Positions 9,233 to 18,571 of a stretch of 64,000 nt of DNA are shown here, in pieces (within the stretch, counting starts at the first letter, position 1; the number at the start of each line of letters is the position of its first letter). Source of the DNA: Pedobacter sp. MC2016-05 (GTDB lineage: Bacteria > Bacteroidota > Bacteroidia > Sphingobacteriales > Sphingobacteriaceae); NCBI RefSeq assembly GCF_026239735.1, contig NZ_JAPIVT010000010.1:62001-126000 (forward strand), in the 5' to 3' direction. The translations under genes and the position numbers were made by a program. The notes under the pieces were generated by a model, which was not told the DNA's origin, made no database searches, and worked only from the letters and a program-made list of their open reading frames with translations.

Positions 9233-11743
9233 ATGAATAAAAAAATTTTCGTCTGTAGCGCCATACTGGTTTCGATTTTGGCAGCAAACACACTTTCAGC
9301 TCAAGAAAAAACGGCAGATCAATCGACAAATTTATCTGTTTATCGGGTAACGCCCACCAAAGTGAATGATCTGGTACATACCAAACTCGATGTATCTTTT
9401 GATTATGCAAAGCGATATCTGTACGGTAAAGAATGGATAACATTGAAGCCTCATTTCTATACAACTGATTCATTGACCTTAGATGCTCAGGGGATGGACA
9501 TCAAAACGGTTTCATTGGTGGGTGCGAAGGGAAATACTCCGCTAAAATATGTTTACGAAAACAATAAACTGTTTATCACCTTAAACAAGAAATATACAAA
9601 CGCCGAAAAATACACTGTTTATGTTGCTTATACGGCAAAGCCGGATGAATTAAAAGTTCAAGGCAGCGCTGCGATAACTGATGCAAAAGGACTGTATTTT
9701 ATCAATCCTGATGGTGCAGATAAAACCAAACCTATCCAAATCTGGACGCAGGGTGAAACGGAATCTTCTTCAGCCTGGTTTCCAACAATTGACAAGCCAG
9801 ATCAGAAAACTACGCAAGAAATTTCGATGACGGTTCAGTCTAAATATACTACGTTATCCAATGGAAAATTGATCAGCCAGAAAGCCAATACCAATGGAAC
9901 CAGAACAGATACCTGGAAAATGGATTTGCCACACTCACCTTATCTGTTTATGATGGCAGTGGGCGATTTTAAAATCACTAAAGATACTTACAAAGGCAAA
10001 GAAGTAAATTATTATCTGGAGCCAAAATATGCACCATTTGCAAAGCAAATTTTTGGTAAAACGCCTACGATGATGAAATTCTATAGTGACATTTTAGGTG
10101 TAAATTATCCATGGAATAAATATGCCCAGGTGGTGGCCCGAGATTATGTATCGGGAGCAATGGAAAATACAACCGCTACGTTGCATGGCGAACATATTCA
10201 AAAAACAGATCGCGAGTTACTGGATGGAAACGAAGAAGGTACCATTGCTCACGAACTTTTTCACCAATGGTTTGGAGATTACGTGACTGCAGAATCTTGG
10301 TCTAATTTAACTATGAATGAATCTTTTGCCACTTTTGGCGAAATAATATGGCATGGATATGATGAAGGAAAAGATGCAGAAGATAAATCGCGATACGAGA
10401 AATTACAATCCTACATCAGCTCTACAAAAAATGGCGAAAGCCCGGTTCTAGCTCGTTTTTATTATAAGGATAAGGAAGACATGTTTGATAATATCAGCTA
10501 TGCCAAAGGCTCTGTGATTTTGTATGCGATGAAAAACCAAATGGGTGATGCGGCTTTTTATAAAGGCTTGAACAAATATTTGACCACAAATGCGTTCAAA
10601 AATGGCGAAACACATCAGTTACGCTTGGCCATGGAAGATATAACAGGCAAAGATTGGAGCCCATATTTCAACCAATGGTATTATGCTGGCGGTCACCCGA
10701 TTTTAGCGGTTGATTTTGGATATGAAAACGGAAAAGCAACGATTAAAGTAAAGCAGACACAAGATGCTGCAATACAAAATTTTACTTTACCAGTGAAAGT
10801 AAATATTTATGTAGGCGGGCAAAAAATTTCTAAGGAAATTTTGATCAACAGCCGGGAACAAACTTTCTCTTTTGAGGTAAGCGCCAAGCCGGATTTAATT
10901 GATTTCGATGCCGATAAAATTGTAGTAGGGGAAATTAACGACAACAAAGTTGCCGAGAACTATTATTTCCAATACAAAAATGCACCAACTTATGCCAATA
11001 GGATTGAAGCTTTGCAATTTATCATGCAGAGTAAAGCTAAAAGCGGACAGAAAGTTTTGCTTGATGCTTTGAAAGATAAATCTGGAGATTTAAGGGCTTT
11101 GAGTATTGAAGGGCTTAACTTAGATGATGAAGAAGTCAAAGCTGCAGCATTACCTTTATTACTGCAAATGGCAAAAAGTGATAAAAATACCGAAGCGAGA
11201 GCGGCGGCAATTAATAGTTTAGCAGAAACAGGCGATCAAACCTATAAAGCCTTATTGGTTGATGGTGTTAAAGACAGATCTTACCGCGTGATTGCAGCTT
11301 CGGTGGCGGGTTTAACCAAACTTGTGCCACAAGAAGGGTTAACAGCACTTTCATCTTTAGATCAAGATACGAAAGACCATATCGCATCATCAATAGCTTC
11401 GTTATACATCAGCGATCCAAAGGATGAGCATCAAGCATTTTACGATAACATTATGGATACTGGCGATAAGAACAAGATTTTCGGAGTCATTGGTCAGTAT
11501 TTCCAGTATTTAAGGGCGAATACCAATCCAGCGGTAACCGAAAAAGGCGTGAAAAGCATAAGCAACGCTATTGACCGATTGAAGCTGCAAAATTATTTAA
11601 ACAAACAACTTTCTGGCGCTTACACGGCAACAGCACAAGGCAAATCGCAACAGGCCACATCAGCTAATGGCGAGGCAAAATCAAATTTAAATAAGCAAGC
11701 TGAAATCTTTAAAAAAGCTGCAGCAGATTTAGGAAAGGAATAG
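9233..11743 (+). CDS. M1-family metallopeptidase (aminopeptidase N-like), exported
   Basis: 836 aa with a signal peptide (1-23, ..LSAQ). The zinc site is complete: His340-Glu341-x-x-His344 and, 18 residues on, Glu363 in MNESFATFGE. The substrate-anchoring GAMEN motif is at 308-312. The N-terminal beta-domain and catalytic domain are followed, after ~residue 570, by a HEAT-like helical repeat region (KAAALPLLLQMAKSDKNTEARAAA..). The family removes N-terminal amino acids from peptides; the signal places it in the periplasm or outside. A Lys/Ala-rich tail ends the protein. It is monocistronic with a hairpin after the stop. Confidence 0.92.
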   Translation: MNKKIFVCSAILVSILAANTLSAQEKTADQSTNLSVYRVTPTKVNDLVHTKLDVSFDYAKRYLYGKEWITLKPHFYTTDSLTLDAQGMDIKTVSLVGAKGNTPLKYVYENNKLFITLNKKYTNAEKYTVYVAYTAKPDELKVQGSAAITDAKGLYFINPDGADKTKPIQIWTQGETESSSAWFPTIDKPDQKTTQEISMTVQSKYTTLSNGKLISQKANTNGTRTDTWKMDLPHSPYLFMMAVGDFKITKDTYKGKEVNYYLEPKYAPFAKQIFGKTPTMMKFYSDILGVNYPWNKYAQVVARDYVSGAMENTTATLHGEHIQKTDRELLDGNEEGTIAHELFHQWFGDYVTAESWSNLTMNESFATFGEIIWHGYDEGKDAEDKSRYEKLQSYISSTKNGESPVLARFYYKDKEDMFDNISYAKGSVILYAMKNQMGDAAFYKGLNKYLTTNAFKNGETHQLRLAMEDITGKDWSPYFNQWYYAGGHPILAVDFGYENGKATIKVKQTQDAAIQNFTLPVKVNIYVGGQKISKEILINSREQTFSFEVSAKPDLIDFDADKIVVGEINDNKVAENYYFQYKNAPTYANRIEALQFIMQSKAKSGQKVLLDALKDKSGDLRALSIEGLNLDDEEVKAAALPLLLQMAKSDKNTEARAAAINSLAETGDQTYKALLVDGVKDRSYRVIAASVAGLTKLVPQEGLTALSSLDQDTKDHIASSIASLYISDPKDEHQAFYDNIMDTGDKNKIFGVIGQYFQYLRANTNPAVTEKGVKSISNAIDRLKLQNYLNKQLSGAYTATAQGKSQQATSANGEAKSNLNKQAEIFKKAAADLGKE

Positions 11744-11754
11744 TTTTAAACTGG

Positions 11755-11778
11755 AGCTCTGCAAAAAGCTGCAGAGCT
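11755..11778 (+). terminator. Terminator after the M1 peptidase gene
   Basis: Perfect 9-bp arms AGCTCTGCA (11755-11763) and TGCAGAGCT (11770-11778), 6-nt loop, followed by TCTTTTAT. It starts 11 bp after the stop. Confidence 0.85.
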
Positions 11779-11809
11779 TCTTTTATATGATCATAATTTA
11801 GGAAATCAC

Positions 11810-12265
11810 TCAGATTTTGCAGGCATCTTTCCTCCTTGTATCAATCAGATAAACAATTTGCCAGCCTTTATCGCCTTTTACCAACTGAAAAGAATTAACT
11901 CCGCAATGGCTAAACTTTTCATCAACATAAAAACCATAATCGGTCCAAACAGAAGCTAGCGGGCCATCTATTAATATTTTGGTAAACACAATTCGCTCAT
12001 CGAATTTTTCTTTGTGAGGGGAGCCAATAAACTTGATAAAGCCATCTAATTTCTCTGTGCGTACAGCAGTACTGCCATTTTTATTTACAATGGTTTGCAT
12101 GATAAAATCTTTGGCAAAAGCCGATCTCGCCAGAGTGCTGTCACCATTTTTCATTCCGGTAAACAAATTATTTACAGTTTTTTTAATCGCATTTTCATCG
12201 CTTTGAGCAAATGCACCTGTACCTATAAAACTCAATAAAACCGCTAAAAAGGCGTATCTTTTCAT
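11810..12265 (-). CDS. NTF2-like (SnoaL/DUF4440-type) exported protein
   Basis: 151 aa with a signal peptide ending at FAQS (residues 18-21). The mature part has the NTF2-like pattern: N-terminal helix (ENAIKKTVNNLFTGMKNGD), then beta strands including VWTDYGFYVDEKFSHCGVNSFQLVKGDKGWQIVY. The fold is used by many small enzymes and binding proteins, so no reaction can be named. The C-terminal DTRRKDAC holds a second cysteine that could pair with that of SHCG. It is convergent with the M1 peptidase and shows no operon partner. Confidence 0.75.
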   Translation of the reverse strand: MKRYAFLAVLLSFIGTGAFAQSDENAIKKTVNNLFTGMKNGDSTLARSAFAKDFIMQTIVNKNGSTAVRTEKLDGFIKFIGSPHKEKFDERIVFTKILIDGPLASVWTDYGFYVDEKFSHCGVNSFQLVKGDKGWQIVYLIDTRRKDACKI

Positions 12266-12515
12266 GACTTCTCGATTACGTTACTCCCATAAATTTATAT
12301 TATTTTTGTGAAAGAAGGGAAAAGGAACCGCGATGTTGATAAAAGGAATTCATTATCCACACATCTTAATCACACCTAATAAGCTTTATTTTCAGCTATT
12401 TACGCTTGTTTTAACATTTGATGTTAATAATTATTTGTTAAATCGATAATTAAAATCAGTAAAATTATAATGTGTTTTTCTGCGAATTGGCACGGTTCTT
12501 TAATAGTTATTAAAT

Positions 12516-13919
12516 ATGGAAGAAGAATTCTTTTTTGAATCCAACGAAGACGCACAACGCTCTGTAGAACGTTATGAAGAAATGCTCCGCAACCAGGATC
12601 AGTATTTCTTCGATGCCGGTGCTTTCGAATATATTGTGGACTTTTACATCGAAAAAAACGATCCGGTTAAGGCTTTGCAGGTAGTTGAGTTTGCAATTAG
12701 CCAACATCCTTATGCAACCGTTTTTTTGATTAAACAAGCACACCTATACATTATAACCAACAATAATGAACACGCATTTATCTCTTTGCAGAAAGCCGAA
12801 TTATTAGAGCCATCAGAACCTGATATTTATTTGCTTCGTGGTAATATTTTTCAAAACACGGAGCGTTTTAGCGAGGCTTTGGAGAACTACGAAAAAGCAT
12901 TACTCCTTGCTGAAAGTACAGATGAAATTTTGCTGCAAATTGCTTATGTACACCAGAGCATGGGCGATTATGAAAGTGCAATCACTTATATTAAGTTAAG
13001 CTTGGAGCAAAATATGGAAAACCAGGATGGCTTGTACGAGCTGGCTTTCTGTTATGATGTGCTTGATAAACAAGAAGAAAGCATTAAGTTTTATCAGCAG
13101 TACATTGATACTGATCCGTACTCTTATGCCGCCTGGTATAATTTGGGGAACAGTTTTCATAAACTAAACCTTTTTGAAAAAGCAATTGATGCTTATGATT
13201 ATGCGATCTTAATTAAAGAAGATTTTAGTTCGGCTTATTTTAACAAAGGAAACGCATTAGTGCAGTTGGATAAATACGATGAGGCTATTGAAGTTTACAA
13301 GCAGACCTTTGAGTATGAGCAGCCCAACGCAGATACTTATTGTGCCATCGGAGAATGCTATGAAAAGCTTGAAAAGATGGATGAGGCCCGTTCTTATTAC
13401 AAAAAATCGGTAAAAATGGATCCGAAAATGGCTGATGCTTGGTTCGGAATCGGGGTTACTTTAAACCATGAAGAGCGTTATTTCGAGTCGCTGCATTTTT
13501 ATAAAAAAGCTATCGATTTGGAAGCTGAAAATGCCGATTTCTGGTTTGCAATGGCTGATGCCTATTACAAACTTGGCCAAATAGAAGAATCTATAGTAGC
13601 TTACGAAAAGGTATTGGAATACAATCCACTTGATATTGAGGCGTGGTTGGATTTTAGTACGGTGCTTTATGAGCAGGGAAAATTGTTGGAAGCATCGGAA
13701 ACAATGGCCCAAGCGATAAAAAATAACCCGGAAGCTGCAGAACTCTATTACCGAATGGTGGCGTATCTTTTTGCCATGGGAAACTATGCAGATGCACTCG
13801 GTTATCTGGAAACTGCTTTAATAACCGATCCTGATAAGCATTATATTTTGTTTGAATATTTGCCACAGTTACAGGATAACAGCGCCATTATCAACGTGAT
13901 AAACCGATATATCAGGTAA
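12516..13919 (+). CDS. Tetratricopeptide-repeat protein
   Basis: 467 aa, made almost wholly of TPR motifs (about 11) from residue ~35 onwards, such as AAWYNLGNSFHKLNLFEKAIDAYDYAI and DAWFGIGVTLNHEERYFESLHFYKKAI. No signal peptide and an acidic N-terminus (MEEEFFFESNED), so probably a cytosolic scaffold. Partner unknown. The reading frame is intact and uses normal local codons. It is followed after 60 bp by the phosphosulfolactate synthase gene on the same strand, though a separate promoter is possible there. Confidence 0.85.
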   Translation: MEEEFFFESNEDAQRSVERYEEMLRNQDQYFFDAGAFEYIVDFYIEKNDPVKALQVVEFAISQHPYATVFLIKQAHLYIITNNNEHAFISLQKAELLEPSEPDIYLLRGNIFQNTERFSEALENYEKALLLAESTDEILLQIAYVHQSMGDYESAITYIKLSLEQNMENQDGLYELAFCYDVLDKQEESIKFYQQYIDTDPYSYAAWYNLGNSFHKLNLFEKAIDAYDYAILIKEDFSSAYFNKGNALVQLDKYDEAIEVYKQTFEYEQPNADTYCAIGECYEKLEKMDEARSYYKKSVKMDPKMADAWFGIGVTLNHEERYFESLHFYKKAIDLEAENADFWFAMADAYYKLGQIEESIVAYEKVLEYNPLDIEAWLDFSTVLYEQGKLLEASETMAQAIKNNPEAAELYYRMVAYLFAMGNYADALGYLETALITDPDKHYILFEYLPQLQDNSAIINVINRYIR

Positions 13920-13979
13920 CAGTCTTGTGAGAAAAATTTAACAAATAAATCTGAAAATTTTTTTCACTTTTGTACGCAT

Positions 13980-14747
13980 ATGAATTACCCATTATTAAAC
14001 GTTCCTGAACGTCCATCTAAACCTCGCCAAAGTGGCTATACAATGGTTATGGATAAGGGATTAAGCCTTCGCCAGGTAGAAGATTTTATAGAGGTTGCCG
14101 GCGTTTATACAGACATTGTAAAACTAGGTTGGGCTACATCACACGTTACACCAAACCTTAAAGAGAAACTAGCTTTATATAAAAGTGCAGGCATTCCTAC
14201 TTATTTTGGTGGAACGCTTTTCGAAGCCTTTATTATCCGTAATCAATTTGAAGATTATCAGCGCATTTTAGACCAATATGGGATGGAATATGCAGAGGTT
14301 TCTGATGGATCTATCGAAATTGAACATGATTTGAAGTGTGGGTATATCAGCGAATTGTCAAAACAGGTAACTGTAATTTCTGAGGTTGGAAGTAAAGATG
14401 CAGCAAAAATTTTCGCTCCATACAAATGGATTAAATTAATGCAGGCAGAAATTCAGGCAGGATCTTGGAAAGTAATTGCCGAGGCTCGTGAGGGTGGCAA
14501 TGTTGGTATTTATCGCGGAAGTGGTGAAGTTAGGGAAGGCTTGGTTGATGAAATATTAACTCAAATTCCGGAAGAAACGATCATTTGGGAAGCGCCTCAG
14601 AAAGAACAGCAGGTTTGGTTTATCAAATTGATCGGATCGAATGTAAACTTGGGCAATATCGCCCCGGCAGAAGTTATTCCTTTGGAAACTATTCGTTTAG
14701 GCTTGCGTGGAGATACTTTTGATTACTTCCTCAACCAAACTAAATAA
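13980..14747 (+). CDS. comA: Phosphosulfolactate synthase (ComA-like)
   Basis: 255 aa. TIM-barrel protein carrying the ComA signatures KPRQSGYTMVMDKG near the N-terminus, DIVKLGWATS, GIPTYFGGTLFEAF, AEVSDGSIEI and VISEVGSKDA. ComA adds sulfite to phosphoenolpyruvate to make 3-phosphosulfolactate. In methanogens this opens coenzyme M synthesis; in bacteria it can feed sulfolactate or cysteate. No ComB, ComC or sulfopyruvate genes lie in the window. A route to sulfonolipid headgroups is a reasonable guess for a Sphingobacteriaceae member but is inference. The next gene, aroE, also belongs to PEP-linked metabolism. Confidence 0.85.
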   Translation: MNYPLLNVPERPSKPRQSGYTMVMDKGLSLRQVEDFIEVAGVYTDIVKLGWATSHVTPNLKEKLALYKSAGIPTYFGGTLFEAFIIRNQFEDYQRILDQYGMEYAEVSDGSIEIEHDLKCGYISELSKQVTVISEVGSKDAAKIFAPYKWIKLMQAEIQAGSWKVIAEAREGGNVGIYRGSGEVREGLVDEILTQIPEETIIWEAPQKEQQVWFIKLIGSNVNLGNIAPAEVIPLETIRLGLRGDTFDYFLNQTK

Positions 14748-14831
14748 TTTATATCGTTACTATCAATTAAAAAGCAATCTTATTGAACGATCAATAGATT
14801 GCATTTTGATTCGCATAATGCATCAATGCTT

Positions 14832-15575
14832 ATGAAAACATACGGCTTAATTGGATTTCCATTATCCCATTCCTTTTCAAAAAAATACTTTACCGAAAAG
14901 TTTGCCAATGAAAAGATTGCCAATCATCAGTATGAACTTTTTCCCATAGAGGATATAAATTCTTTAGCTGACTTGCTCGCCGAAAATCAGTCGCTTTGCG
15001 GATTAAACGTTACTATACCTCACAAAGTTAGTGTATTGCCGTTTTTAAATGAGATTGAAGAGGCTGCAGAAAAAATAGGAGCCGTAAATTGTATATGTAT
15101 CAAAAGATTTGAAGGCGAAACTTATTTAAAGGGCTTCAACACAGATGCCTATGGCTTTCAAAAATCACTGCAACCTCTTTTAAGCAACCAGCACCGTAAA
15201 GCATTAATTTTTGGAGATGGTGGTGCGGCGAAGGCAGTTAAGTATGTTTTGGAGAAATTAGGTATTGAATACAAAGTAGTGGTTCGTAAAGCTGCTAAAG
15301 GCACAATTTTATATTCAGAAATTACGGCAGAGATTTTAAAATCGCATAAATTGCTCATCAATACCACTCCACTGGGGATGTCGCCAAATACAGATAGTTT
15401 TCCTGATATCGATTATACTCAACTTGGAGTTGATCATTTGGTTTACGATTTGGTTTACAATCCTTTAGAAACTGCGTTTTTGTCAAAAGCTGCGGCGGAG
15501 GGTGCTCAAATAAAGAACGGACTGGAAATGCTTTACAAACAGGCAGAAAAAGCCTGGGCTATTTGGAATAAATAG
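14832..15575 (+). CDS. aroE: Shikimate dehydrogenase
   Basis: About 248 aa from the chosen ATG at 14832 (MKTYGLIGFPLSHSFS), which puts the shikimate-binding SHSFS near the N-terminus as in the family. An upstream in-frame ATG at 14799 adds eleven residues with no family match. The catalytic Lys is in NVTIPHK, the NADP-binding loop is GDGGAAKAVKYVL, and INTTPLGMSP and GLEMLYKQAEKAWAIW complete the pattern. It catalyses NADPH reduction of 3-dehydroshikimate to shikimate in aromatic amino-acid synthesis. It is in a + strand run with comA upstream and gldD 60 bp downstream. Confidence 0.93.
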   Translation: MKTYGLIGFPLSHSFSKKYFTEKFANEKIANHQYELFPIEDINSLADLLAENQSLCGLNVTIPHKVSVLPFLNEIEEAAEKIGAVNCICIKRFEGETYLKGFNTDAYGFQKSLQPLLSNQHRKALIFGDGGAAKAVKYVLEKLGIEYKVVVRKAAKGTILYSEITAEILKSHKLLINTTPLGMSPNTDSFPDIDYTQLGVDHLVYDLVYNPLETAFLSKAAAEGAQIKNGLEMLYKQAEKAWAIWNK

Positions 15576-15636
15576 TTTAACTTATCGCTGTTTGTGAATG
15601 TTTTTCGTTAGGGAAGCAAAATTATTTCAGAATGTT

Positions 15637-16224
15637 ATGAAATTCAAACCCTTAATATTTATCGCTTTCTTTGTAGCTTTGGCCTGTTTTGCTTGTCAAA
15701 ACAATGATTATAGTCCCAAACCAAAGGGCTACTTTCGAATCGAGTTTCCGAAGAAAGCGTATACAGAATTTCAAAAGCCGGTTCCCTATCAATTTAAATA
15801 TCCTGTCTACGCAACTCTGGAGAAGGATCAAAGTAGAGATGCTAGGGAGGATTGGTACAACTTACACTTTAAGCAGTTTAACGGTTATCTGCACCTCACC
15901 TATTACGACGTTTCAGGTAAAGAGGAATATAATCATATGGTTGAAGATGCTAGGAAACTGGCTTTTAAACATACCCTTAAAGCGAGCGCCATCGATCAGC
16001 GAATTATCAATTATCCAAAACAAAAGGTTTATGGAATTTATTATGCCATTGAAGGTAATACCGCTTCATCTGTTCAGTTTTTTTTAACTGATAGCGCGAA
16101 ACATTATTTCAGAGGCGCTTTATATTTTAACGAGCGACCGCAATTTGATTCAATTGCACCAGTTGTTAAATTTATTAAGACGGATATTGATATCCTGATT
16201 TCTACCTTTAGATGGAAAAATTAA
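15637..16224 (+). CDS. gldD: Gliding motility lipoprotein GldD
   Basis: About 195 aa from the ATG at 15637 (MKFKPLIFIAFFVAL), preferred over an upstream in-frame ATG at 15598 because it starts directly at the signal sequence. A hydrophobic signal and a Cys in ALACFACQNN make it a lipoprotein. The motif PKPKGYFRIEFPKKAY right after is diagnostic for GldD, required for gliding and type IX secretion in Flavobacterium. It is thought to act at the inner membrane/periplasm with the Gld motor proteins. sprA at 46-53 kb is another part of that machinery, but the two are not adjacent. Confidence 0.9.
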   Translation: MKFKPLIFIAFFVALACFACQNNDYSPKPKGYFRIEFPKKAYTEFQKPVPYQFKYPVYATLEKDQSRDAREDWYNLHFKQFNGYLHLTYYDVSGKEEYNHMVEDARKLAFKHTLKASAIDQRIINYPKQKVYGIYYAIEGNTASSVQFFLTDSAKHYFRGALYFNERPQFDSIAPVVKFIKTDIDILISTFRWKN

Positions 16225-16252
16225 AATCTTTCTTTTAAAAGAATTGCTATAT

Positions 16253-16891
16253 ATGATTACCGTAAAAACATTCACATTCAACGCTTACAGTGAAAATACC
16301 TATGTTCTTTATGATGAAACATTGGAATGTGTGATCATCGATCCTGGAATGTACGAAGGTTACGAGCAAAATGAATTAACAGCCTTCATTAAGCAAGAAA
16401 ATCTTAAACCAGTTTTGTTGTTAAATACACATTGCCATCTTGATCATGTATTCGGGAACAAGTTTGTATTTGATACCTATGGATTAAAACCAAAATTTCA
16501 CAAAGGTGAACTGCAGGTGTTGGAAGCGGTGCCGAGTTATGCGCCATCTATGGGTTTTGGTAAATATGAAGTTTCGCCCTTACCAGATGAGTTTTTTCCT
16601 GAAACCGGAGCAGTCACCTTTGGAGATAGCATCTTAGAATTAATCTTTGCTCCAGGGCACTCACCTGCGCATTTATGTTTTTATAGCAAGGCTGATGCGG
16701 CTTTGATAGGTGGCGATGTATTATTTTATGGAAGCATAGGAAGAACAGATTTGCCTGGTGGAGATCATCAGCAATTAATTCAAAACATTTCATCAAAACT
16801 TTTCGTTTTACCCGATGAAACTAAGGTTTACCCAGGGCATGGTCCTGCCACAACTATTGGTTTCGAAAAACAACACAATCCTTTTTTTTAA
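16253..16891 (+). CDS. MBL-fold metallo-hydrolase (glyoxalase II-like)
   Basis: About 212 aa from ATG at 16253 (MITVKTFTFNAYSENTY); an upstream TTG is possible but unlikely. The zinc motif is THCHLDH, followed by APGHSPAHLCFY, GGDVLFYGSIGRTDLPGG and VYPGHGPATTIGFEK. This is the glyoxalase II-like branch of the metallo-beta-lactamase fold (YcbL type), which hydrolyses thioesters such as S-lactoylglutathione or related substrates. The true substrate is not known here. It lies 28 bp after gldD and may be co-transcribed with it. Confidence 0.88.
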   Translation: MITVKTFTFNAYSENTYVLYDETLECVIIDPGMYEGYEQNELTAFIKQENLKPVLLLNTHCHLDHVFGNKFVFDTYGLKPKFHKGELQVLEAVPSYAPSMGFGKYEVSPLPDEFFPETGAVTFGDSILELIFAPGHSPAHLCFYSKADAALIGGDVLFYGSIGRTDLPGGDHQQLIQNISSKLFVLPDETKVYPGHGPATTIGFEKQHNPFF

Positions 16892-16947
16892 AATGCAGAA
16901 TAGAATATAGTCTCCTTTACTCTATAAGCCTTCAATCTTTTAATAAC

Positions 16948-16955
16948 TATCTTTG
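16948..16955 (+). promoter_or_regulatory. -7 promoter box four bases ahead of a GTG start
   Basis: TATCTTTG matches the Bacteroidota TAnnTTTG box and ends only 4 nt before the GTG at 16960. Transcription would start at or inside the first codons, implying a leaderless mRNA. No clear -33 element. Confidence 0.5.
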
Positions 16956-16959
16956 CCCG

Positions 16960-18186
16960 GTGAATACAGCGCTATATATTGCCAAACGTTACTTGTTTGC
17001 GAAAAAGTCTACCAATGCCATAAACCTGATATCGGGCATATCAATGGTTGGTGTTATGGTGGGCAGCGCCGCTTTAATTATTATCCTTTCGGTTTTTAAT
17101 GGTTTAGAAACGGTAGTGCTGGGTATGTTTGATACCATTACGCCTCAAATAGCCATAACACCGGCCAAAGGGAAAACCTTTGATCCGAATACGACTTATT
17201 TTAATGCATTAAAGAAAAACAAAGATGTTTATGCTTTCTCAGAGGTGTTACAAGAAAAAGCGCTTTTAAAATATAATGATAAACAGGCTGTAGGATTGGT
17301 TAAAGGCGTAAGTGCCGATTATTTGAAAAACACGAAATTAGATAGTACCATTAAAGAAGGTAGGTTTGTTCTTCAAAATAAAAGCGGTTTCAATGGTGTA
17401 ATGGGTTCTGCATTACAAAGTTATTTGACGGTAAATACTTTAGACCCCTTTACCGAATTGGAAATTTATTCGCCCAAGAAAGATATTTCGGTGAACTCTT
17501 TGAACCCAACGGATGATTTTATTGCTAAAAGTATCCGCGTAAGTGGCGTATTTGAGGTACAACAAGAGTTTGATAATGGCATTATTGTTCCCCTTGCTTT
17601 TGCTAGAGAACTACTTGATGAAAGTAAAAATGTTTCTGCTATCGAGATTGATTTCAATCCGAATGTTGATGTAGATAGTTATAAAGATCAGATTGCTGAA
17701 AAGCTCGGAACTGCTTTTGTGGTAAAAAATAGGGCAGAACAAAATAGTTCTCTGCATCATATTTTCAATTCAGAAAAAAGTATGGTGTACATTATTTTAA
17801 CATTTATTTTAATAATTGCTATATTTAATATTGTTGGCTCCCTAACCATGTTGGTTATAGATAAAGTAAAAGATATTGCTATTTTAAGTAGTTTAGGCGC
17901 AAGTAAAAAACTAATAAAACGTATCTTTTTATTGGAAGGAATGATGATCACAATGTCAGGCTGTGTATTTGGTCTTTTAATTGGTATCGGCTTTTATTAT
18001 GTTCAACATACATTTGGTCTAATCAAAATGGGCGAAGGAACTTTGGTCAATTCCTATCCTATCGCACTGAAATGGAAAGACTTTATTTTAGTATTTATCA
18101 CAGTAGGCACTTTTTCATTTTTGGCATCTGCTTTGTCATCAAATCTTAGTGTTAAAAGGATAGATCAGATTAATCAAAATATATAG
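16960..18186 (+). CDS. ABC transporter permease, LolC/LolE-like (FtsX family)
   Basis: 408 aa starting with GTG. One N-terminal membrane helix (~20-45: INLISGISMVGVMVGSAALIIILSVFNGLE) precedes a large extracytoplasmic domain, and three helices close the protein (~270-400). This is the FtsX/LolE layout. The N-terminal signature YIAKRYLFAKKSTNAINLIS is typical of lipoprotein-releasing permeases, which extract lipoproteins from the inner membrane together with an ATPase LolD. No ATPase is encoded nearby. A lipoprotein gene follows after 1 bp. Confidence 0.88.
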   Translation: MNTALYIAKRYLFAKKSTNAINLISGISMVGVMVGSAALIIILSVFNGLETVVLGMFDTITPQIAITPAKGKTFDPNTTYFNALKKNKDVYAFSEVLQEKALLKYNDKQAVGLVKGVSADYLKNTKLDSTIKEGRFVLQNKSGFNGVMGSALQSYLTVNTLDPFTELEIYSPKKDISVNSLNPTDDFIAKSIRVSGVFEVQQEFDNGIIVPLAFARELLDESKNVSAIEIDFNPNVDVDSYKDQIAEKLGTAFVVKNRAEQNSSLHHIFNSEKSMVYIILTFILIIAIFNIVGSLTMLVIDKVKDIAILSSLGASKKLIKRIFLLEGMMITMSGCVFGLLIGIGFYYVQHTFGLIKMGEGTLVNSYPIALKWKDFILVFITVGTFSFLASALSSNLSVKRIDQINQNI

Positions 18187-18187
18187 G

Positions 18188-18571
18188 ATGAGATTATTTA
18201 AACAAGCATTTTTATTTGTTGTGCTCCTTGGCGTGGCGGTTACCGCTTGTAATAGAACGGAAAAGGCTGAGGGCGGAAAAAGTAAATTGAAGATTGTTAA
18301 AGGGCTATATAGTTTTGGGCCTGAAATGAAATCCTTTACCCTTTGTGAAGATGGGAGAGAATATTGGGTTACAGATAGCGTTAAAAATTTAGAGCTGTCT
18401 TACAGCAACTTAGGTTTCGAAAAACCTTACGAGCCTGTTTATGTGGAGCTAGAGGGATATATCGCAAAATCTGATACCTCAACAGTTTCCGCAGATTTCG
18501 ATTCTACTTTGGTAGTTACCAAGGTGATTAAAATTAGTAAGGAAATTCCTGATGGCCCTTGTGGGCAATAA
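18188..18571 (+). CDS. Small lipoprotein, NlpE/META-like beta domain
   Basis: 127 aa. The signal peptide ends in a lipobox VTAC (Cys21). The mature part contains YSFGPEMKSFTLCEDGREYWVTDS, which resembles the F-x-x-C-x-x-G pattern of NlpE or META-type beta-barrel domains, and a late EIPDGPCG whose Cys could bond with the first. Function is unknown. The gene begins 1 bp after the LolC/E-like permease stop, so the two are surely co-transcribed. Confidence 0.75.
   Translation: MRLFKQAFLFVVLLGVAVTACNRTEKAEGGKSKLKIVKGLYSFGPEMKSFTLCEDGREYWVTDSVKNLELSYSNLGFEKPYEPVYVELEGYIAKSDTSTVSADFDSTLVVTKVIKISKEIPDGPCGQ

Noticed and set aside
12487..12503. Sigma-54-type promoter TTGGCACG before the TPR gene
   Set aside because: The -24 half is good but the -12 half reads TTTAA instead of TTGCA; too weak to list.
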